Assembly (NCBI GenBank): GCA_013397455.1 | Contig: VYZB01000222.1 | Coordinates: 1,400,586 to 1,464,585 of the forward strand | Length of the DNA: 64,000 nt | Reading direction: 5' to 3' | Origin: Crotophaga sulcirostris | Lineage: Eukaryota > Chordata > Aves > Cuculiformes > Crotophagidae | Shown: positions 54,603-64,000 of the stretch, piece after piece | How positions within the stretch are numbered: position 1 is the stretch's first letter | How the letters are laid out: each line of letters opens with the position of its first letter | Notes under the pieces: generated by a model | Database searches by the model: none | Seen by the model: the letters and a program-made list of their open reading frames with translations, nothing else | Told to the model about the DNA's origin: nothing | Made by a program: the position numbers and the translations under genes

Positions 54603-57166
54603 AAGGCAGGGATAAGTGACTCATAAGTTACTGAACTGCATACATTTCACTTCCAGAGTCACTGGAAGATAAGAATAACAATAGACTTCAACAAAAGTAA
54701 AATAAATATAAAAACCCTAAGATTTACAAAATAAAACTATATTCTTTAAAAAAAAAACCTTAAGGAAGCCTGAACATTATCAAAACAAGGAAAAAAAAGG
54801 AACAAATTAAAAATGTCGGTATTACGGACAGCTAAAGAGTTATTAATCCATTTTGGTTTTTTGCTTGTTTACTGAACTGGTCTTTATAAGCTGCAAACTG
54901 ATTATAAATACTTCATTAAAAGATTCTTAAAATCATGTAAAATTATTACAATAGGCTGGATCCATGCAAGTAATAAAAAAAAACTCACACAACAAAAACT
55001 AAGCAGACTCAGAAAATCCTACCTCTATATTTTGGGAAAACCTAATTTACAGCTACTTCTTATTAAAGCAGAATCTATTAAAAGGAGGGAAGAAAAAAAG
55101 CTCCTGTCATCTTATGAAAACTTCCATTTCAGAAATCTAGGACTCAATTCCCAGCACAAACTCACATATAATTCAACACTAGATCAGCTTCTCAAATGTA
55201 GTTTATAGCATTATGACTACGGGGTAGTTGAATTGATTTTCAATTCAAGTGAGAAATCAAGTTAACCTTAACCTCCCAGCAGACAAATACATTCTAGTAG
55301 AGTGTAAGAAAATTTCTAAAGGTTTCTGTGGTTAACACAAAACCCAGTTGCTAATGTAACAAAATCCACTGTAAACAAAGTCCAGTCTTCCTTCCAAAGA
55401 CTGTCCTTCCAGAATGAGAGATATCGTTCTTTCCCATCTGATGAGGATTCAGCTACGATGCATTTGCCTCTTTCAGACTACAGTACTGTAATTTACAGGA
55501 ACTGGAAACAATACAGTTACTTATGACTTCTTACAGTACAGCCACTTCTATCCTTCATGAGTTACCTCAAAAGAAACATAACACACTGATCTGATTCTCA
55601 GACAGCATAACGTCCTCATTAGCATCATCAACAAGGCCAAATGTGTGCCCTAGCTACAACTTCATTTCCCTTCTTGATCTTTCTCTAGGACTCAAAAAAG
55701 CAACTAAAAGGATGAAAGTCATAGCACACAAAATACTGAGCAGACTGTAGGAAACACTAGTGTAATCGTGGTAATTAAGTGTGGCTTTGGATCTAACCAT
55801 ATAAATGAAAACTAATAAATGAAAATTAATTACTTTTGAAATACATTGAAGAAACTATCCTTTTGATACAACATTTCCAAAAGAGTGGAAGATATAGTAC
55901 ATAATTTTTCCTCTTATATCCACTCATCTCTTAGGAAGAACTGCATTGACAGTGAACAGGAACTTCAGTTACAGGTCCAATTAACTTAAGTGTGAAGATC
56001 ACACTGAAAAATGGTAGGTATTTCTATGCAAAATTATATACACAGAATAAATGCTCCTCAATTTCATAATGGCTAGACAGACTATGAAAACCCTTTGAAG
56101 GCCAGGCTATTCAAAATACTAACGTTCAGAGAATCCAAAGCATTAGTGGGCTTTCCAATATATTATAACTATTCCTGTTATTTACCTAGGGGTTTTACTT
56201 CTCTTGAGAAAATAAAAGTCAGACTGTGGCTGATCTACTTAACATTTCCCCTGCTGGGAGGTTAAAACTCTGCTCAAAATCAAAGTTCCCGCACTGGAAA
56301 AGAGTCAGCTAAAAGGAGGACGTGGATTATCAGTAAAACATCTCTGCAGAATTAAGTGATTGTTTCAGAAATACATCCTTTCAGAAAATGAATTTCTGAA
56401 CAGGGAAAATGTAGTTGAAAAGAGAGAGATTAACATGGCCTTGTATTCAGTCAAGCTACAAGCATGGACACTAACTTTAAAAGATAAATTAATTACTGAC
56501 TAACAAAAAGCTCCCTAATTTTTGTGATACAATCTAAATAAACTCAGAAATAAACATTGTCCCTTCTTCTCATAGCTCAAAAAACTGACCAAAAATTTTT
56601 CTTACTATTTGATAGCAATTAGGATTTGAGAGACTGTCCATGAATGAAGAAGAGCTATACAAGTGAATGCTACACAGACAGTAAGCGTTTTAAAGTAGTG
56701 TTCTGGGAAGGATTTAATAAGTACTCCCTGTACAACATGCTTCTGGTTCAGAATGAGAAAATTGTCAATTATTGAGAAAATACCATAAAGCACCACTTCT
56801 TCTAACATACATATTCAAACGTGCATTTTCTTCCTGAAATAAGTATGCTTTTAACTCAAATCAAAGACAGTTTCTTGAAAGACAACATCCATATTGTAAC
56901 GTTGTCTACCACACTTTGTTAACACACAAAAATATCTCCCAGTGCAAACCAACATTTTTGACCTGGAATACATAGCAGAGTTCACTAGAAATACTGCATT
57001 GCTTTATTCTAGGAAAGGGTTTGGGACCTTTCTTTTTTTAAGCCCATGTATTGATTTCTTAAATATTTAAAATGGGTGGAAATGAGGGAAGAACTCAGAG
57101 ACTAAATTTCAGAGGAGAAAATAAATACGTAGAATTACCTAAATACTTCCACCCCCACAACATTAC

Positions 57167-57278
57167 AAACCCAAAAAAAAAAAAAAAAATATGAGAAATA
57201 TACTAAGGTAAATTTAAAAAAAAAAAAAAAATAAACAAAATATCCAAACAAAACAAAACAAAAAAGCCACCAAAAACC
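57167..57278. repeat. Poly-A and C/A tract
   Basis: Two long A runs (57173-57189 and 57216-57231) are followed by CAAAA units. No retroposed coding sequence is attached. Confidence 0.8.
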
Positions 57279-59335
57279 TTATGTGGAATTAAAACATATA
57301 AAAGACTTCATGTTATTTTATGGTATATCTGAGTTCTGGAGATAAATTTAGATTTTCCTGTGTTTTAATGCTTGCTAGGAGTTTAACTATTTCATAAATG
57401 CACGAGAATTATCTAGAACAACTGACATGTACTCTCAAATTAGGGGAAAATACCTCGACCTAAACCTTTTTTTGCACTTTGACTAAGACTAAAACACATA
57501 TTACTACTCCAGCACTTATTTATCATCGTTCTTTGAAGGTATTATTTGTTTGTTTACATAGGAATACCTAGAGCAAAGATGCAAGGAAACCAGCACTTTT
57601 GGGGACTTCCATTTTCAAGAATTTGTGTTTGATTTCTGTTACATAGGCTATATAAAATCATCACACACATTACTGATTATATATGACCAGTCATATTATC
57701 CTTAAATTACAAATTACATTGACAGTCAATTTATAAAATTCAAGCACAGAAACATTAATGAAACCTCATGGGAATGGACAGTTGAACACAGCACTCATTC
57801 AGAGTGTTTCCTAATGGTTTCTTTCACTTCAATGCGTTCTATTAGTAGTCTTGGAAAATGATATTAACAGAGAGGCGTGTATAAAAAACCAAAATCTATT
57901 CTAAAATTCTACTTAAAAAATAAAGTTTCATCTATTACCAGAAATTCTGAAGCATTTTTCCTCACTGCCACGTGAGGATACCCTCTACTACAAACAATTT
58001 TGTTTTGAAAAAGGTGGCAGAGCTTTTTGGTCTGGCCTGGATTTTGTAAGCATCTAGAGCAAGTATACAAAATTGCTAATCCTATTTACTTATACACCTA
58101 TTTCATTCAGCATATAACCAGCGTTGTATGATTTATGTGCATTCCTCCCTCTGGGATTATAAAAATTTCACAAATCTGTTTTACTGCTTTTCTTGTCAAT
58201 GCAAGAGAAAATAAACATAGGACTGATTGTTTCTGGGTAATTTCTCCAGTTGGCTTTGCAAGTGATCTCCTTACATTAATCCCGTCAAAGCTGCATAGAA
58301 AAAAAAAAAGTACCCCTAACCTCAAGCTATTTTAAAGAAATAAAACAAACTATAACTTTGCAGATTTCTACACAACAGCCCAGTTGTTGTCCATTGAATC
58401 TCTTACTGTGATAAGCATATTCCAGTTAAATATTGTAAGTTAAGTCGTTAAAATCATGGAGCAGGTTTCTAATGTGAGCCTTACAAGAACTGCTGTACTT
58501 TTTGAAATAGGTAGTATGCTGCTAAGCAGCAACACAGAATGTAACAGAAACAGGATGCCATCTCAGCCTACCACCTCCACAACTTCTTTCTAGCTAACCT
58601 TGTCTGATAATTCTGTTTCAACTACCTCATTTTCATCTCTGTATCATATAGCCTGCAGGACTTTAAAAGGATTTTTTTAAAAATTACATATACTTTTTTT
58701 ATGAAAACGTAGTTTTATCAAAATTGGTTTTGTCCAGAACAGCCTGAAAATGTTTTCTATCTTGCTAAGGTTTGAAACGCTTGACTAGGAATTTTCCGTT
58801 TTGCTAAAACTTTACCTTGCTATTTTTCTATTTGACTTTTGCTGTATTCTAATCTATAATGCTTTACTTTTCCAAAACCAAACAGGAATGATACCACAGC
58901 AGTTAGGCAAAAAGCCTTCAATACACCCAAAATGAAATTATTAGGGTGTTACTTCTGTAGTAAATGGAGCTTCTGTCCTTAATAGAATTAAGAAATAAAC
59001 AGTGGAATTTCCTAGAAAAGTAATTGTCTTCAGATTCATTGTGTTAGAAACAAATAGAGAGTTCCTTTTAGGCGCTCCTAAATCTGCCTTCCACCTTCCT
59101 TTTCCATCATCTGCGCACCATCTTTGACTACATCTTCTAGACCATCTGAATGTCCCAAGAGCATCCACATTTTACAATCTATTTTTGATCTGCAGCAACC
59201 TCCTTTTATGATCTCCACAGCTAAACACTCTTATTATCTTTTGTTTTCCCATTCTTAATTAGGTACATGAGAAAATAATTTTGCCATCGTAGAAAGTTAC
59301 ATTAATTGATTTTGGCTATAGCTGGAAGTTTTCAC

Positions 59336-60653
59336 GGGGAAGGTCACAGAGTAGATCATCTTGAGTGTTATCATACATCACACGCAGGACAATCAGGTGA
59401 TCAGGTCCAGTCAACATGTGATTATCAAAGGCAGGTCCTGCCAGATCAACCTGATCTCCCTTCTGTGACAAGGTTACCTGTTTAATGGTCAAGGGAAAGG
59501 CTGTGGATGTGGTGTACTTGGACTCTGGTGAAGCCTTTGATACTGTTTCCCACAGTGTTCTGCTTGAGAAACTGGCTGCCATTGGCCTGGACAGGCATAC
59601 CCTCTGCCGGTTCAAAAACTGGCTGGATGGCCAGGCCCAAAGAGCGGTGGTGAATGGAGTGAAATCCAGTTGGAAGTCGGTCACAAGAGGTGTTCCACAG
59701 GGTTCAGTGCTGGGGCCAGTTCTGTTCAATATCTTTATCAATGATCTAGATGAGGGGATTGAGTGCACGCTTAGCAAGTTTGCAGATGACATTAGGCTGG
59801 GTGGAAGTGTTGATCTGCTTGAAGGAAGGGAGGCTCTGCAGAGGGATCTGGACAGCCTGGATCGATGGGCTGAAACCAACGGGATGACATTCAACAAGAC
59901 CAAGTGTCGCGTCCTGCACTTGGGACACAACAACCCTATGCAGCGTTACAGACTTGGGGAACACTGGCTGGAGAGCTGCCTGGCAGAGAAGGACCTGGGG
60001 GTGTTGGTTGACAGCCGGCTGAATATGAGCCAGCAGTGTGCCCAGGTGGCCAAGAAAGCCAATGGTATCTTGGCCTGTATCAGAAACAGCATGGCCAGCA
60101 GGAGTAGGGAAGAAATTTTGCCACTGTGCTCAGCACTGGCGAGGCTGCACCCCAAGTACTGTGTGCAGTTCTGGGCCCCTCACTACAAGAAGGACGTTGA
60201 AGTTCTGGAGCGCGTCCAGAGAAGGGCAACGAGGCTGGTGAAGGGGCTGGAGAAAAAGTCTTATGAGGAGCGGCTGAGGGAACTGGGGTTGTTTAGCCTA
60301 GAGAACAGAAGGCTGAGGGAAGACCTCACCACTGTCTACAACTACCAGAAAGGACGTTGTAGCGAGGTGAGTGTTGTTCTCTTCTCTCGACTGACAGGTG
60401 ATAGGACAAGACGCAACAGCTGCAAGTTGCACCAGGGGAGGTTCACACTAGACATTGGAAAAAATTTCTTCGTTGTAAGGGTGGTCAGGCTCTGGAAAGG
60501 GCTGCCCAGGGAGGCGGTTGAGTCACCATCCCTGGAGGTGTTTAAAAGACAGGTAGATGAGCTTCTCAGGGATATGGTTAATAAGTGGACAGATATACAG
60601 TTGGACTCAATCTCAGAGATCTTTTCCAACCAGATGATTCCATGATTCTGTGA
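59336..60653 (+). mobile_element. CR1 LINE copy 4: best-preserved copy, 5'-truncated
   Basis: About 1.3 kb of CR1 ORF2 plus the 3' terminal repeat (CCATGATTCTGTGAATAG, ending near 60653). The first 150 bp match copy 3 closely by eye but carry a TAG stop (59352-59354) and a one-base insertion just before the conserved ACAAGGTTACCTG (about 59459-59463). The copy begins inside the reverse transcriptase, so the endonuclease and the upstream ORF are absent. It shares a subfamily with copy 3: both have DSGEAFD in motif A. It is a dead insertion, but noticeably better preserved than copies 1 and 2. Confidence 0.96.
59485..60645 (+). pseudogene. CR1 ORF2 C-terminal fragment: reverse transcriptase palm and C-terminal region
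   Basis: A 386-codon open frame from a chance ATG inside ORF2 to a TGA near the 3' end of the element. Residues 9-21 are motif A ([13 protein letters not shown], with the metal-binding aspartate at residue 13). Residues 69-88 are motif B ([13 protein letters not shown] and following). Residues 99-102 are the FADD catalytic box. Residues from about 185 to 300 hold the conserved C-terminal block ([18 protein letters not shown], then [20 protein letters not shown]). A complete CR1 ORF2 protein is roughly 900-1000 residues and starts with an endonuclease, so this is under half. The stop and frameshift upstream separate it from the rest of the reverse transcriptase. It is the longest open frame in the window and should not be annotated as a host gene. 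Confidence 0.93.
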
Positions 60654-61101
60654 ATAGCAGCTCTATTCAAGGCATGTGAAGGAGTCAATGTGGGCTCAAG
60701 GAGTAGAGTTAAACAAATTCCTTAGCATAAAAACAGTAGCAGTGTTACATGTCAATATGCAGTGTAGTTGCTGAAATGTAATAGAGTGCTACACTGTTGA
60801 TGTGCAGTATAGAAGACTTCACAAAAAACTGCATGGTGAAGCTGAATCTTTGCTTTTTTTCCAGCTGTACCTGAAATGACCTTGTGCACGCTTCCAGTCA
60901 GGTGAATGACATATCCCAGGTAAACCCTAGCTTATTATGAAGATTGTTAACAATAGTTCATGAAAGATCTCCGACTACTATGCATAACCTTTAGATGCAA
61001 AGTTCACTGAATATTCCAGTAGGCTACAGTACACACTAGGAAAGTGGTTGAGTCGCCCCAAAAGCATACGAATACTAAAATGTTTTTATGCCTTTGAGAT
61101 A
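60654..61101. other. Short noncoding spacer
   Basis: This AT-rich spacer lies between CR1 copy 4 and the hAT-type element. I see nothing recognisable in it. Confidence 0.7.
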
Positions 61102-61109
61102 ATTTAGAG
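61102..61109. repeat. Left target-site duplication of hAT element
   Basis: ATTTAGAG, repeated exactly at 61307-61314. Eight bases is the duplication length made by hAT-superfamily transposases. Confidence 0.85.
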
Positions 61110-61306
61110 CACAAGTGGCAAACACAAGGCCCATGGGCCGAATCCGGCCCTCCACCTTCTTTTAGCTGGCACTGCACCTTGTTTGTACCCAGGGGCAGCA
61201 CCGAGCTCCTTGCCCCTGCGCTCCTGCCAGTGCTGGGCACATGCGCAGTGTGTGACACGCGGTACGCTGCAGGAGCAGGCTGGTGAAAATGAGTTTGACA
61301 GCCCTG
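61110..61306. mobile_element. Non-autonomous hAT-type DNA transposon (197 bp)
   Basis: The element is flanked by identical 8-bp duplications (ATTTAGAG). Its left end is CACAAGTGGCAAACACAAGG. Its right end, read on the other strand, is CAGGGCTGTCAAACTCATTT. These agree at about 11 of the first 17 positions, including the CA...TG.CAAAC.CA core known from hAT-type ends. Just inside the left end is a 12-bp palindrome GGCCCATGGGCC (61128-61139), of a kind common in hAT-derived short elements. The interior is far more GC- and CpG-rich than the flanks and has no transposase frame, so movement would have needed a transposase supplied in trans. The boundaries are firm from the sequence; the exact family is unknown to me. 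Confidence 0.82.
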
Positions 61307-61314
61307 ATTTAGAG
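61307..61314. repeat. Right target-site duplication of hAT element
   Basis: ATTTAGAG, identical to 61102-61109. Confidence 0.85.
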
Positions 61315-62855
61315 AATGCTTGTGTGACTCTGAAAAATCAAGAATTACAGTGTGTGCTGAAGACGGCAACATTAAACACACAATAGATTTCATTTCAGAA
61401 GGCTACTTAGCGAAAGCGTCCACTCTTAAGACTTTATCTTACATATACTCAGCAGTGTACATTTCTCCAATCACACTTACAGCTCTTCATTCACTTTAAA
61501 CACATTTGCATTTGGCACGGATATTTCTATAATTAAAAGTCCAGAAAGGATCACCAGACCTGTCACTAAACCTCTGCAGACCACAGGTCATCAAGTTTCA
61601 AATAAATAAAGTTTTTCATAAATCAAGTTTCCAATAAAGAGTGTACCATCATGCACTTCTCCCCTCAATGTGAGAAGCCAGCATCTGCATGGCAGCCCAC
61701 CTATTTTCACACTTCTTCATTCTAGTTCCTTCTCTTTTCCCACCCTTACTTCCAGGTCAAAATCACTTTTTTACTGGCTACCTGCACTACTTTTGCTGAT
61801 GCTATATAATCTTTTCATCTTTTGCCTATAGACAGAAAACTCGATACTTTATACTTAACTAGTTAACACTCCTTGAGTTCACTCAGACTTCAGGCAACAA
61901 AAAGGCCTTCTCAAGCCTGAACAGCTTATGGACTGGTGCAGGCTTATCACAAAACACTGTGCTGTGTGTTTGTAAGCTATTATCAAGTTCCACTCCCTCC
62001 TACATCAGGTTTCTTCTCATGTGAAGGTAAAAATCCTAGTGCATTGCAGTCTTGAGGCCAGCTGCCACCACAACCACTGGTGGCCAGAAGGCCATGAGGC
62101 CACATATTGCTCCAGTCAGCACACAGGCTCAGACATTTTGTACAATAGCCCTGGTCTGGGAAGCAGAATTAAAAATCCATTGATCACCCTAGTTCTTACA
62201 ATCATACCCTTGTACCTACATGCAGCCATTTACAGATGCTGCTTCACTGTCCTGTCTTCCTTTGAGGACATATAAGTTTAGTAATTTCGCATCTGACAGA
62301 CACGGAGCTTCACTGGCACTAAAGAGATTTTCATAGTAACTCTGCACACAGTATCCAAACTGTATCTCCAGCTTCCTGCTGCAGAACCAGCCTCGCCGGC
62401 CACAGCAGCAAGGCAGGTGGCAGGCTGGTGAACACACGGGGTCCAACTTCACTCTGCTCCTGTGTCTGGGTGCCCCAACCCTCTCCAGGACTGCACTGGA
62501 AAGCCCTGGCTCTACGCATTACTGCACCTTGCAGGTTTGAACTCTGAAAAGCAAGCCTATCACTGACACTTAACCACACAGGAAAGCACAGTAGAGAAAG
62601 CTGATTCACCTTCTGTTGGCCTGTATATGCAAGGTGTTCGTGATACAACTACATAATAGCTTAACAACACTACCTGCTACCTTGCCTGTCTCAGTATGTG
62701 TTATCTCTTTTCATCCTTCCTTTCCTTCTCTAAAGAAAAGAGAGCACATGCATGCACACTCCTTCCATCTTCCATATGAAGGATTTTATTCCGTTTTCTT
62801 AGCTCACCCCTAGTGATAAATTGGTATTCATACGCATCAAATGCAAAAAGGACAC
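61315..62855. other. Noncoding stretch with a GC-richer block
   Basis: No gene recognised. The block around 62335-62530 is GC-richer than its surroundings and gives overlapping minus-strand frames of 78 and 105 codons. They lack a recognisable domain, and I treat them as compositional. The patch at 62040-62130 has repeated GGCCA-type words but no clear repeat structure. Confidence 0.55.
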
Positions 62856-62970
62856 ATAGTGGTTAAAATAGGAGCTGCTTATTGTTAGATACTTAGCTTT
62901 ACAGTTTGGGCAAGTCAGTTAATTTTTCCCTTATCTCAAAATCCCCACCTGGAAAATATGAATAACAGTG
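62856..62970 (+). mobile_element. MIR-like ancient SINE relic
   Basis: The sequence starts ATAGTGGTTAAAATAGGAGC and later reads TTTGGGCAAGTCAGTTAATT, then CACCTGGAAAATATGAATAA. These line up in order with the MIR consensus as I know it: TAGTGGTTAAGAGC, TTGGGCAAGTCACTTAACCT, CATCTGTAAAATGGGGATAA. The part between the first two blocks is shortened. MIR is an ancient tRNA-derived SINE shared by amniotes, so a worn copy in a bird is expected. The identification is by eye. Confidence 0.6.
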
Positions 62971-64000
62971 TGGAATATTTTGACTAGTGTTTATAAACAA
63001 TTTGAGACTCACAGCAGGCTTGAAGAAAAATGAAATGTGGCATTATTATTAAAGAAAAAAAACGTTGAAATATGAATGCTATATTCAAAATTAAAACAGA
63101 TCTGATATGAAAGCATGGTATTGCTTGACTAATCTCGATTTTTCTGGACTGAAATAACCACATCAAAAAAGTCAGAGGAAGAGTAACAGTTGTAACACAA
63201 CATTCCCTGTGCATGTACTTGTGCTATTCACTTAATATTTTATTATTTATGGGGAAAGGGAGATCTATATGAGAGCATTGCTTTCCAGACAGAACGAGAA
63301 AGGAATAAAGACAATGAGAAACCAAGGGAATTTACCTAGCCTCGGTGTTTCTTGTCCCAAATCCAAAAACTCTACCACTGCAAACTCTTCCAAAGCAAAA
63401 ATGTACAAGAGCTGGTTTTGAAAAGATTTGCTCAGATTATTGGACTGGACCTACAACTGACTGGAGCTCAAGGCTAGCTTAAATCTGATTCTTATCAACT
63501 TAACACTTCACATTACATCAATGAAAGACTGCATAGGTAGTTAGGTAAATTACACCACCATCTGTACAACAGACACACAATTACAGATATTATATTCTTC
63601 CTTTAAATCCATTTGATAAGCCTCCAAAAGGAAGAGGCAACTTATTTTTTATCCTACAACTCTACCCCCCTTTTAAGAGATCATGCAATGGGATTAAAGA
63701 AGAATGAAATTCAGAGGCATGTTCTTTTTTTCCCATCAGTCTATGAATGCTTTACAACTGTCAACTAAGAAACAACCTTTCCCCCTTTTATTATAACCTT
63801 GTACCCAAAATTTATTAATCTGATTTCATGAATTTGGAATACATGTTCTATAAAACGTGTTGAATGAGGCTAAGTATGCTTCTCATGTTTTCCAGTCCAT
63901 TAGAACTAGACTATCTTTTCAACTCATTTATAGAAAGGAAAATCTTTCAATCATGAGGTCCTCATCAAAACAATGCACAGCACAGGAAATATATAGGGAT
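62971..64000. other. AT-rich noncoding stretch
   Basis: No gene, RNA gene or transposon recognised up to the window edge. Confidence 0.7.

Larger units (their letters stand above)
51403..59335. other. AT-rich noncoding stretch
   Basis: No gene or element recognised. It contains C/A-only and poly-A tracts at 54524-54602 and 57167-57278, plus scattered A runs. A cytosine-rich patch near 54300-54420 gives a serine/proline-rich frame that I regard as spurious. Confidence 0.65.

Noticed and set aside
59316..59933. 205-codon minus-strand open frame
   Set aside because: It lies antisense to CR1 copy 4, whose plus-strand frame carries the reverse transcriptase motifs. The antisense frame has no family features.
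61004..61393. 129-codon minus-strand open frame
   Set aside because: It runs across both ends of the hAT-type element, so it is an accident of the insertion and not a gene.
1..64000. tRNA and rRNA genes, CRISPR arrays, and bacterial operons or terminators
   Set aside because: I saw no tRNA B-box with a cloverleaf, no rRNA core sequence, no regularly spaced repeats and no dense coding. The window is eukaryotic noncoding DNA.

Overview
The window looks like AT-rich, gene-poor nuclear DNA from a bird. Evidence for this is four 5'-truncated, deleted or fragmentary CR1 non-LTR retrotransposon copies, an endogenous retrovirus long terminal repeat of a type I recognise as widespread in birds, long G/T-only (or C/A-only) tracts, and no compact or prokaryote-style gene layout. 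I cannot name the species. No complete protein-coding host gene is visible. The only long open frames belong to CR1 copies or lie antisense to them.

Layout. 1-5687: AT-rich DNA without a recognisable gene, with one odd CpG-bearing open frame on the minus strand near 4137-4321 and small repeats near 5430-5541. 5688-6278: CR1 copy 1 (+), in which an endonuclease-region remnant is fused to the 3' end. 6279-16186: AT-rich DNA with weak minus-strand exon candidates at 12855-12915 and 14555-14639. 16187-16424: CR1 copy 2 (+), 3' end only. 16425-36669: AT-rich DNA with a third exon candidate (16721-16776), a GC-richer block near 29425-29605, and G/T tracts near 27.2 and 34.7 kb. 36670-37580: CR1 copy 3 (-), an internal reverse-transcriptase fragment with no 3' end. 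37581-47275: AT-rich DNA with a 150-bp G/T tract and a perfect 2 x 20-bp tandem repeat. 47276-47859: solo retroviral LTR, probably minus sense. 51139-51402: old CR1/L3-type relic. 59336-60653: CR1 copy 4 (+), the best preserved, with a 386-codon frame carrying the reverse transcriptase core and C-terminal region. 61110-61306: short non-autonomous hAT-type DNA transposon with imperfect terminal inverted repeats and a perfect 8-bp target-site duplication. 62856-62970: MIR-like ancient SINE relic.

These elements do not act together. They are independent insertions of different ages: an ancient MIR and L3-like layer, CR1 copies of middle age, and an LTR and hAT element that are still easy to delimit. 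The most noteworthy items are the cleanly bounded hAT element, the inverted pair of closely related CR1 reverse-transcriptase segments about 22 kb apart, the CR1 copy with an internal deletion, and a phase-compatible pair of minus-strand candidate exons that could belong to an unrecognised gene. I did not find a convincing new biological system.
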